Positions 51,701 through 61,999 of a DNA stretch of 64,000 nucleotides are shown piece after piece. The first letter of the stretch is position 1. The number at the start of each line of letters is the position of its first letter. A model generated the notes under the pieces. It ran no database searches. It was given only the letters and a program-made list of their open reading frames with translations, and was not told the DNA's origin. Location of the stretch: positions 67,940,662 through 68,004,661 of the forward strand of contig CM036225.1 of the NCBI GenBank assembly GCA_020631735.1, in the 5' to 3' direction. The position numbers and the translations under genes were made by a program. This stretch comes from Saccharum officinarum. Lineage: Eukaryota > Streptophyta > Magnoliopsida > Poales > Poaceae.

Positions 51701-54700
51701 CGCCGAACGTAACATAGGGTCAGAAATCCATGTGGACGCACCCGATAGATCTACTATGTGACATTGGTCATGTGGAATCTCATTTCAATCCATTTGGAGA
51801 CAATGGTAGTTTCAATCCAAGATAGGTGCACGGTTTGCGCCAAACGTACCATAGGCACAGAAATCATTTTGGACGCACCCGATGGTACTCCTAGGTGACG
51901 TGGCTCAAGTGGATGCTCATTTTGGTATGTTTGGAGATAGTGCTAATCTTGACGCAAGATAGGCGCACGGTTTGCGTTGAACGTACCATAGGCTTAGAAA
52001 TCATTTTGGACACATCCGATGGTACTCCTAGGTGACGAGGCTCAATTGGATAGGCCCTTTGGTCTGTTTGGAGATAGTGCTAATCTTGATAGGTGCATGG
52101 TTTGTGCCAAATGTACCATAGGGTTAGAAATCATTTTGGACGCACCTGATGGTACTCCTAGGTGACGAGGCACAAGTGAATGCTCGTCTTTGTCTGTTTG
52201 GAGATAGTGCTAATCTTGACGCAAGATAGGTGCACTGTTTGCGCCGAACGTACCATAGGCTTAGAAATCATTTTGGACGCACCCGATGGATCTTCTCAGT
52301 GACATTGGTCATTTGGAATCTCGTTTCAATCTATCTGGAGACACTTTAGATTCAGTGCAAGATAGGTGCACGGTTTGCGCCAAACGTAGATCAGAAATCA
52401 TGTTGGGATGCACCCGATGGTACTTCTAGTTGACGAGGCTCAAGTGGTTACTTGTTTCAGTCTATTTAGAGATAGTGCTAATCTTGACGCAAGATAGGTG
52501 CAAGGTTTGCGTCGAACGTACCATAGGCTCAAAAATCATTTTGGACGCACTCGATGGTACTCCTTGGTGACGAGACAGACGTGGATGATCGTCTTGGTCT
52601 GTTTGGACATAGAGCTAATCTTGACACAAGATAGGTGCACGGTTTGCGCCGAACGAAACATAGGCTCAGAAATCATTTTGGACGCACCCGATGGATCTCC
52701 TCGGTGACATTGGTCATGTGAAATCTCGTTTCAATCCATTTGGAGACACTGTTAGAGTTAGTGCAAGATAGGTGCACGGTTTGCGCCAAACATAGATTAA
52801 AAATCATTTTGGGATGCACCCGATGGTACTTCTAGGTGACGAGGCTCAAGTGGTTATTTGTTTCAGTCTATTTAGACATAGTGCTAATATTGACGCAAGA
52901 TAGGTGCACGGTTTGCGTCGAACGTACCATAGGCTCGAAAATCATTTTGGACGCACTCGATGGTACTCCTAGGTGACGAGGCACACGTGGATGCTCGTTT
53001 TGGTCTGTTTGGACATAGAGCTAATCATGACACAAGATGGGTGCAAGGTTTGCGCCGAACGTAGCACAGGCTCAGAAATCATTTTGGACGCACCCGATGG
53101 ATCTCCTCGGTGACATTGGTCGTGTGGAATCTTGTTTCAATCCATTTGGAGACAGTATTAGAGTCAGTGCAAGATCGGTGCACGGTTTGCGCGAAACGTA
53201 GATCAGAAATCATTTTGGGATGCACCCGATGGTACTTCTAGGTGACGAGGCTCAAGTGGTTACTTGTTTAAGTCTATTTGGAGATAGTGCTAATCTTGAC
53301 GCAAGATAGATGCACGGTTTGCGCCGAACGTAACATAGGGTCAGAAATCCATGTGGACGCACCCGATAGATCTACTATGTGACATTGGTCATGTGGAATC
53401 TCATTTCAATCCATTTGGAGACAATGGTAGTTTCAATCCAAGATAGGTGCACGGTTTGCGCCAAACGTACCATAGGCACAGAAATCATTTTGGACGCACC
53501 CGATGGTACTCCTAGGTGACGTGGCTCAAGTGGATGCTCATTTTGGTATGTTTGGAGATAGTGCTAATCTTGACGCAAGATAGGCGCACGGTTTGCGTTG
53601 AACGTACCATAGGCTTAGAAATCATTTTGGACACATCCGATGGTACTCCTAGGTGACGAGGCTCAATTGGATAGGCCCTTTGGTCTGTTTGGAGATAGTG
53701 CTAATCTTGATAGGTGCATGGTTTGTGCCAAATGTACCATAGGGTTAGAAATCATTTTGGACGCACCTGATGGTACTCCTAGGTGACGAGGCACAAGTGA
53801 ATGCTCGTCTTTGTCTGTTTGGAGATAGTGCTAATCTTGACGCAAGATAGGTGCACTGTTTGCGCCGAACGTACCATAGGCTTAGAAATCATTTTGGACG
53901 CACCCGATGGATCTTCTCAGTGACATTGGTCATTTGGAATCTCGTTTCAATATATCTGGAGACACTTTAGATTCAGTGCAAGATAGGTGCACGGTTTGCG
54001 CCAAACGTAGATCAGAAATCATGTTGGGATGCACCCGATGGTACTTCTAGTTGACGAGGCTCAAGTGGTTACTTGTTTCAGTCTATTTAGAGATAGTGCT
54101 AATCTTGACGCAAGATAGGTGCAAGGTTTGCGTCGAACGTACCATAGGCTTAAAAATCATTTTGGACGCACTCGATGGTACTCCTTGGTGACGAGGCAGA
54201 CGTGGATGGTCGTCTTGGTCTGTTTGGACATAGAGCTAATCTTGACACAAGATAGGTGCACGGTTTGCGCCGAACGAAACATAGGCTCAGAAATCATTTT
54301 GGACGCACCCGATGGATCTCCTCGGTGACATTGGTCATGTGAAATCTCGTTTCAATCCATTTGGAGACACTGTTAGAGTTAGTGCAAGATAGGTGCACGG
54401 TTTGCGCCAAACATAGATTAAAAATCATTTTGGGATGCACCCGATGGTACTTCTAGGTGACGAGGCTCAAGTGGTTATTTGTTTCAGTCTATTTAGACAT
54501 AGTGCTCATATTGACGCAAGATAGGTGCACGGTTTGCGTCGAACGTACCATAGGCTCGAAAATCATTTTGGACGCACTCGATGGTACTCCTAGGTGACGA
54601 GGCACACGTGGATGCTCGTTTTGGTCTGTTTGGACATAGAGCTAATCATGACACAAGATGGGTGCAAGGTTTGCGCCGAACGTAGCACAGGCTCAGAAAT

Positions 54701-57366
54701 CATTTTGGACGCACCCGATGGATCTCCTCGGTGACATTGGTCGTGTGGAATCTTGTTTCAATCCATTTGGAGACAGTATTAGAGTCAGTGCAAGATCGGT
54801 GCACGGTTTGCGCGAAACGTAGATCAGAAATCATTTTAGGATGCACCCGATGGTACTTCTAGGTGACGAGGCTCAAGTGGTTACTTGTTTAAGTCTATTT
54901 GGAGATAGTGCTAATCTTGACGCAAGATAGATGCACGGTTTGCACCGAACGTAACATAGGGTCAGAAATCCATGTGGACGCACCCGATAGATCTACTATG
55001 TGACATTGGTCATGTGGAATCTCATTTCAATCCATTTGGAGACAATGGTAGTTTCAATCCAAGATAGGTGCACGGTTTGCGCCAAACGTACCATAGGCAC
55101 AGAAATCATTTTGGACGCACCCGATGGTACTCCTAGGTGACGTGGCTCAAGTGGATGCTCATTTTGGTATGTTTGGAGATAGTGCTAATCTTGACGCAAG
55201 ATAGGCGCACGGTTTGCGTTGAACGTACCATAGGCTTAGAAATCATTTTGGACACATCCGATGGTACTCCTAGGTGACGAGGCTCAATTGGATAGGCCCT
55301 TTGGTCTGTTTGGAGATAGTGCTAATCTTGATAGGTGCATGGTTTGTGCCAAATGTACCATAGGGTTAGAAATCATTTTGGACGCACCTGATGGTACTCC
55401 TAGGTGACGAGGCACAAGTGAATGCTCGTCTTTGTCTGTTTGGAGATAGTGCTAATCTTGACGCAAGATAGGTGCACTGTTTGCGCCGAACGTACCATAG
55501 GCTTAGAAATCATTTTGGACGCACCCGATGGATCTTCTCAGTGACATTGGTCATTTGGAATCTCGTTTCAATCTATCTGGAGACACTTTAGATTCAGTGC
55601 AAGATAGGTGCACGGTTTGCGCCAAACGTAGATCAGAAATCATGTTGGGATGCACCCGATGGTACTTCTAGTTGACGAGGCTCAAGTGGTTACTTGTTTC
55701 AGTCTATTTAGAGATAGTGCTAATCTTGACGCAAGATAGGTGCAAGGTTTGCGTCGAACGTACCATAGGCTTAAAAATCATTTTGGACGCACTCGATGGT
55801 ACTCCTTGGTGACGAGGCAGACGTGGATGGTCGTCTTGGTCTGTTTGGACATAGAGCTAATCTTGACACAAGATAGGTGCACGGTTTGCGCCGAACGAAA
55901 CATAGGCTCAGAAATCATTTTGGACGCACCCGATGGATCTCCTCGGTGACATTGGTCATGTGAAATCTCGTTTCAATCCATTTGGAGACACTGTTAGAGT
56001 TAGTGCAAGATAGGTGCACGGTTTGCGCCAAACATAGATTAAAAATCATTTTGGGATGCACCCGATGGTACTTCTAGGTGACGAGGCTCAAGTGGTTATT
56101 TGTTTCAGTCTATTTAGACATAGTGCTCATATTGACGCAAGATAGGTGCACGGTTTGCGTCGAACATACCATAGGCTCGAAAATCATTTTGGACGCACTC
56201 GATGGTACTCCTAGGTGACGAGGCACACGTGGATGCTCGTTTTGGTCTGTTTGGACATAGAGCTAATCATGACACAAGATGGGTGCAAGGTTTGCGCCGA
56301 ACGTAGCACAGGCTCAGAAATCATTTTGGACGCACCCGATGGATCTTCTCGGTGACATTGGTCGTGTGGAATCTTGTTTCAATCCATTTGGAGACAGTAT
56401 TAGAGTCAGTGCAAGATAGGTGCACGGTTTGCGCGAAACGTAGATCAGAAATCATTTTGGATGCACCCGATGGTACTTCTAGGTGACGAGGCTCAAGTGG
56501 TTACTTGTTTAAGTCTATTTGGAGATAGTGCTAATCTTGACGCAAGATAGATGCACGGTTTGCGCCGAACGTAACATAGGGTCAGAAATCCATTTGGACG
56601 CACCCGATAGATCTACTATGTGACATTGGTCATGTGGAATCTCATTTCAATCCATTTGGAGACAATGGTAGTTTCAGTCCAAGATAGGTGCACGGTTTGC
56701 GCCAAACGTACCATAGGCACAGAAATCATTTTGGACGCACCCGATGGTACTCCTAGGTGACGTGGCTCAAGTGGATGCTCATTTTGGTATGTTTGGAGAT
56801 AGTGCTAATCTTGACGCAAGATAGGCGCACGGTTTGCGTTGAACGTACCATAGGCTTAGAAATCGTTTTGGACACATCCGATGGTACTCCTAGGTGACGA
56901 GGCTCAATTGGATAGGCCCTTTGGTCTGTTTGGAGATAGTGCTAATCTTGATAGGTGCATGGTTTGTGCCAAATGTACCATAGGGTTAGAAATCATTTTG
57001 GACGCACCTGATGGTACTCCTAGGTGACGAGGCACAAGTGAATGCTCGTCTTTGTCTGTTTGGAGATAGTGCTAATCTTGACGCAAGATAGGTGCACTGT
57101 TTGCGCCGAACGTACCATAGGCTCAGAAATCATTTTGGACGCACCCGATGGATCTTCTCAGTGACATTGGTCATTTGGAATCTCGTTTCAATATATCTGG
57201 AGACACTTTAGATTCAGTGCAAGATAGGTGCACGGTTTGCGCCAAACGTAGATCAGAAATCATGTTGGGATGCACCCGATGGTACTTCTAGTTGACGAGG
57301 CTCAAGTGGTTACTTGTTTCAGTCTATTTAGAGATAGTGCTAATCTTGACGCAAGATAGGTGCAAG
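42781..57366. repeat. 12-monomer higher-order repeat, nine tandem copies of 1,620-1,621 bp
   Basis: Taking the GTTTGCGTCGAACG start of monomer 1, copies begin at 42,781, 44,401, 46,022, 47,643, 49,264, 50,885, 52,505, 54,126 and 55,747; the next unit starts at 57,367. In the copy at 44,401 the monomer lengths are 137, 137, 132, 137, 137, 132, 137, 137, 130, 137, 136 and 132 bp, total 1,621. The class order is A, B, short A, A, B, short A, B, A, short A (130 bp), A, B, short A. Monomers within a unit are clearly diverged while the same monomer in different units differs at only a few sites, the definition of a higher-order repeat. The missing base in two shorter copies is a single deletion (for example in a run of A near 50,910). 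It contains no gene; the recurrent ~69-codon open frames are repeat by-products. Confidence 0.97.
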
Positions 57367-60339
57367 GTTTGCGTCGAACGTACCATAGGCTTAAAAATCA
57401 TTTTGGACGCACTCGATGGTACTCCTTGGTGACGAGGCAGACGTGGATGGTCGTCTTGGTCTGTTTGGACATAGAGCTAATCTTGACACAAGATAGGTGC
57501 ACGGTTTGCGCCGAACGAAACATAGGCTCAGAAATCATTTTGGACGCACCCGATGGATCTCGTCGGTGACATTGGTCATGTGAAATCTCGTTTCAATCCA
57601 TTTGGAGACACTGTTAGAGTTAGTGCAAGATAGGTGCACGGTTTGCGCCAAACATAGATTAAAAATCATTTTGGGATGCACCCGATGGTACTTCTAGGTG
57701 ACGAGGCTCAAGTGGTTATTTGTTTCAGTCTATTTAGAGATAGTGCTAATATTGACGCAAGATAGGTGCACGGTTTGTGTCGAACTTACCATAGGCTCGA
57801 AAATCATTTTGGACGCACTCGATGGTACTCCTAGGTGACGAGGCACACGTGGATGCTCGTTTTGGTCTGTTTGGACATAGAGCTAATCATGACACAAGAG
57901 GGTGCAAGGTTTGCGCCGAACGTAGCACAGGCTCAGAAATTATTTTGGACGCACCCGATGGATCTCCTCGGTCACATTGGTCGTGTGGAATCTTGTTTCA
58001 ATCCATTTAGAGATAGTATTAGAGTCAGTGCAAGATAGGTGCACGGTTTGCGTGAAACGTAGATCAGAAATCATTTTGGGATGCACCCGATGGTACTTCT
58101 AGGTGACGAGGCTCAAGTGGTTACTTGTTTAAGTCTATTTGGAGATAGTGCTAATCTTGACGCAAGATAGATGCACGGTTTGCGCCGAACGTAACATAGG
58201 GTCATAAATCCTTTTGGACGCACCCGATAGATCTACTATGTGACATTGGTCATGTGGAATCTCATTTCAATCCATTTGGAGACAGTGGTAGTGTCAGTCC
58301 AAGATAGGTGCACGGTTTGCGCCAAACGTAGATCAGAAATCATTTTGGGATGCAGCCGATGGTACTTCTAGGTGACGAGGCTCAAGTGGTTACTTGTTCC
58401 AGTCTATTTAGAGATAGTGCTAATCTTGACGCAAGATAGGTGCACGGTTTGCGTCAAACGTACCATAGGCTCGAAAATCGTTTTGGACGCACCCGTTGGT
58501 ACTCCTAGGTGACGAGGCACACGTGGATGCTCGTTTTGGTCTATTTGGTCATAGAGCTAATCTTGACACAAGATAGGTGCACGGTTTGCGCTGAACGAAA
58601 CATAGGCTCAGAAATCATTTTGGACGCACTCGATGGATCTCCTCGGTGACATTGGTCATGTGAAATCTCGTTTCAATCCATTTGGAGACACTGTTAGAGT
58701 TAGTGCAAGATAGGTGCACGGTTTGCGCCAAACATAGATTAAAAATCATTTTGGGATGCACCCGATGGTACTTCTAGGTGACGAGGCTCAAGTGGTTATT
58801 TGTTTCAGTCTATTTAGAGATAGTGCTAATATTGACGCAAGATAGGTGCACGGTTTGTGTCGAACGTACCATAGGCTCGAAAATCATTTTGGACGCACTC
58901 GATGGTACTTCTAGGTGACGAGGCACACGTGGATGCTCGTTTTGGTCTGTTTGGACATAGAGCTAATCATGACACAAGATGGGTGCAAGGTTTGCGCCGA
59001 ACGTAGCACAGGCTCAGAAATTATTTTGGACGCACCCGATGGATCTCCTCGGTCACATTGGTCGTGTGGAATCTTGTTTCAATCCATTTAGAGATAGTAT
59101 TAGAGTCAGTGCAAGATAGGTGCACGGTTTGCGCGAAACGTAGATCAGAAATCATTTTGGGATGCACCCGATGGTACTTCTAGGTGACGAGGCTCAAGTG
59201 GTTACTTGTTTAAGTCTATTTGGAGATAGTGCTAATCTTGACGCAAGATAGATGCACGGTTTGCGCCGAACGTAACATAGGGTCATAAATCCTTTTGTAC
59301 GCACCCGATAGATCTACTATGTGACATTGGTCATGTGGAATCTCATTTCAATCCATTTAGAGACAGTGGTAGTGTCAGTCCAAGATAGGTGCACGGTTTG
59401 CGCCAAACGTAGATCAGAAATCATTTTGGGATGCAGCCGATGGTACTTCTAGGTGACGAGGCTCAAGTGGTTACTTGTTCCAGTCTATTTAGAGATAGTG
59501 CTAATCTTGACGCAACATAGGTGCACGGTTTGCGTCAAACGTACCATAGGCTCGAAAATCATTTTGGACGCACCCGTTGGTACTCCTAGGTGACGAGGCA
59601 CACGTGGATGCTCGTTTTGGTCTATTTGGTCATAGAGCTAATCTTGACACAAGATAGGTGCACGGTTTGCGCTGAACGAAACATAGGCTCAGAAATCATT
59701 TTGGACGCACTCGATGGATCTCCTCGGTGACATTGGTCATGTGAAATCTCGTTTCAATCCATTTGGAGACACTGTTAGAGTTAGTGCAAGATAGGTGCAC
59801 GGTTTGCGCCAAACATAGATTAAAAATCATTTTGGGATGCACCCGATGGTACTTCTAGGTGACGAGGCTCAAGTGGTTATTTGTTTCAGTCTATTTAGAG
59901 ATAGTGCTAATATTGACGCAAGATAGGTGCACGGTTTGTGTCGAACGTACCATAGGCTCGAAAATCATTTTGGACGCACTCGATGGTACTTCTAGGTGAC
60001 GAGGCACACGTGGATGCTCGTTTTGGTCTGTTTGGACATAGAGCTAATCATGACACAAGATGGGTGCAAGGTTTGCGCCGAACGTAGCACAGGCTCAGAA
60101 ATTATTTTGGACGCACCCGATGGATCTCCTCGGTCACATTGGTCGTGTGGAATCTTGTTTCAATCCATTTAGAGATAGTATTAGAGTCAGTGCAAGATAG
60201 GTGCACGGTTTGCGCGAAACGTAGATCAGAAATCATTTTGGGATGCACCCGATGGTACTTCTAGGTGACGAGGCTCAAGTGGTTACTTGTTTAAGTCTAT
60301 TTGGAGATAGTGCTAATCTTGACGCAAGATAGATGCACG
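57367..60339. repeat. 8-monomer higher-order repeat, about 2.7 copies of 1,080-1,081 bp
   Basis: Units start at 57,367, 58,447 and 59,528; the third is cut by the second retrotransposon. The order is monomers 1-7 followed directly by 12. Summing the 12-mer monomer lengths for 1-7 and 12 gives 1,081, the observed period. The first copy is one base shorter because of a deletion near 57,899. The first unit is a chimera: its monomer 1 has the variants of the interior 12-mers, while from about monomer 3-4 on it has the variants of the 8-mers. Confidence 0.95.
60335..60339. repeat. Presumed target site of copia element 2
   Basis: GCACG precedes the TG start of the LTR. If this is a target duplication, GCACG should follow the far end of the element beyond the window, where the satellite should resume with GTTTGCGCCG. 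Confidence 0.6.
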
Positions 60340-60610
60340 TGAAAGCATCTAGGCCCCGAGGTTTGGTTTCGGCAATTGATGACAACGCTTTATTACCATG
60401 ACTAACGTGTGTTTTGCAGAAACTTTGGTAAGTTAGGTCATGGAGGTTTTAACTGCTTTGGGCACCATGGTATTCATGCCCCTTGATGGTAATCGTTTCG
60501 GTTTTCAAAAGAGTGACGTCAAGATTAAGGACGGTTAGTTCCAGATGTCGAGGTGTTGAGATACATTTGGAATAGTCGTTAGGATCTTCGTTTTTCTCTT
60601 TTGGCCGTAC

Positions 60611-60617
60611 TATAAAG
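60611..60617 (+). promoter_or_regulatory. Alternative TATA-like motif in LTR 2
   Basis: TATAAAG lies about 620 bp upstream of the other candidate, ahead of the CpG-rich cluster. The downstream motif fits the usual order better, so this is the weaker candidate. Confidence 0.25.
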
Positions 60618-60801
60618 GGGGCATGAGCGGGTAGCTTGACCTAGGCGAGTCCTACGTTTAGGTGTGGTGCACACTTGTTAAACTTGGCGCTAGGCAGCTC
60701 TAGAATAGCTCAAAGTTCAGTTGGAAGCAACTTGGTTCAAGTTGTGACGCGTTTCGGAAAGTTTCGGGTCGTTTTCCCTTGACCGGACGCGGTCCTCGGC
60801 A

Positions 60802-60821
60802 TGACCGGACGCGTCCGGTCA
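60802..60821. promoter_or_regulatory. Perfect 20-bp palindrome in the CpG-rich block of LTR 2
   Basis: TGACCGGACGCGTCCGGTCA equals its own reverse complement. Near-complete versions recur in the same LTR (for example near 60,990) and, with one change, near 21,674 in element 1. It could be a binding site for a dimeric factor; that role is inference. Confidence 0.55.
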
Positions 60822-61228
60822 ATACAGTTCCGCGGCTAGGGTTTCAGCTCTGACGACCGGACGTGGTCCTCACAAGGACCGGACGCGGTTGTCAGTAGTC
60901 GACACACGTCACTTGAGGAAAACACACGATCGGACGCGACCTGGGTGTGATCGGCGCGTCCGGTCATAGTCCAGTAAGGTCCAGAGACGACCGGACGCGT
61001 CCGGTCATCACCGATCGGACGCGGTCGCGCGTCCGGTGCGAGTACAGTACGCTTCCTGCACGATCGGACGCGTCCGGTCACCCTTGACCGGTGCGTCCGG
61101 TCACTCAGTTGTTTTTCGGTTTTCGACCGTTACGAGCGACCGGCGCGTCCGGTCAGTTCAACCGGCACGTCCGGTCAGCTCGTGTTTTGCTGAGTCAGCA
61201 GGTAACGGTTCGTTTTGTCTGTGGGGTG

Positions 61229-61236
61229 TATAAATA
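61229..61236 (+). promoter_or_regulatory. Candidate TATA box of LTR 2
   Basis: TATAAATA in a GGGTGTATAAATACATCCCC context, downstream of the CpG-rich repeats, as in element 1 where the TATA-like motif also follows the repeat block. Confidence 0.6.
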
Positions 61237-61948
61237 CATCCCCACCACCTCTTTTAGAGGTCTCTTGCTCATTTGATCAGCTGAAAAACACCTTTGGAGT
61301 GCAAGGTAGTGCAAGAGCACTAGTGAGGATAGAGATTTGAGAATCAAAGCTTGAGAGTTCCTCACTAGCGATTAGAGAGTAGCAAGTGTGCATCCACCTT
61401 CTCATTTGGGCTCGTAGTGGTCAAGTGAGAGTTCTAGCTTGTTACTCTTGGTGATCGCCATCACCTAGACGGCGTGGTGGTGATTAGGAGTTCGGTGATC
61501 ATCCGGCGGAGCTTGTGGATGACCCAACTCATCTTGTGAGCGGTTTTGGGTGATTCACCGCGACGGAGTGTCGAAGAATCAACCCGTAGAGAGCACTTGA
61601 TCCTTGCGCGGATCAAGGGGGAGCTACACCCTTGCGCGGGTGCTCCAACGAGGACTAGTGGGGAGTGGCGACTCTCCGATACCTCGGAAAAACATCGCCG
61701 TGTTCCTTGCCCCTTTACATTCAAGCATTTACATTCTCGTATTTACTTTCATTGCTTGTTTTACATTCCTAGACTTGCCATGCTAGACTAGGATTGGAAA
61801 CTAGGGTGCAAAACTTTGTATCGGTAGACTCTCTAGGAACACAAGTAGACACTAGGGGTGAATTCCGGCTTGTAGGATTTAATTCTTGCATTTAATTTTT
61901 AGAAAAGCCCAATTCACCCCCCCTCTTGGGCATCTTGATCCTTTCAAT

Positions 61949-61960
61949 TGGTATCGGAGC
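61949..61960 (+). other. Primer binding site of element 2 (variant tRNA-Met type)
   Basis: TGGTATCGGAGC, two bases after the LTR end. It differs from the usual TGGTATCAGAGC of element 1 by one A-to-G change. The position matches element 1 exactly. Confidence 0.88.
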
Positions 61961-61999
61961 CGTGTTGCTCCTCTTTTAGGCTTTACCGCCTAGAGCAAG

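Larger units (their letters stand above)
60340..61946 (+). repeat. 5' LTR of copia element 2
   Basis: 1,607 bp from TGAAAGC to CTTTCA, directly followed by the primer binding site. A CpG-rich cluster of GACCGGACGCG / CGTCCGGTCA motifs lies at about 60,780-61,180. A TATA-like box follows at 61,229. The downstream part (61,240-61,946) would be the transcribed leader portion. I see no gene in it. Confidence 0.93.

Noticed and set aside
44394..57569. A ~69-codon plus-strand open frame repeated every 1,621 bp, resembling a tandem gene family.
   Set aside because: The spacing is just the HOR period; the frame spans monomer boundaries and is lost in the copy near 50,880 by a single-base deletion without any sign of selection.
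1..60339. Regular repeat with similar spacers, briefly considered as a CRISPR-like array.
   Set aside because: The 137-bp monomers are head to tail with no unique spacers, and the surrounding elements are plant retrotransposons.
61461..61791. Open frames in the LTR of element 2 downstream of the TATA-like box.
   Set aside because: Short, overlapping on both strands, within the LTR leader part, with no recognisable domain.
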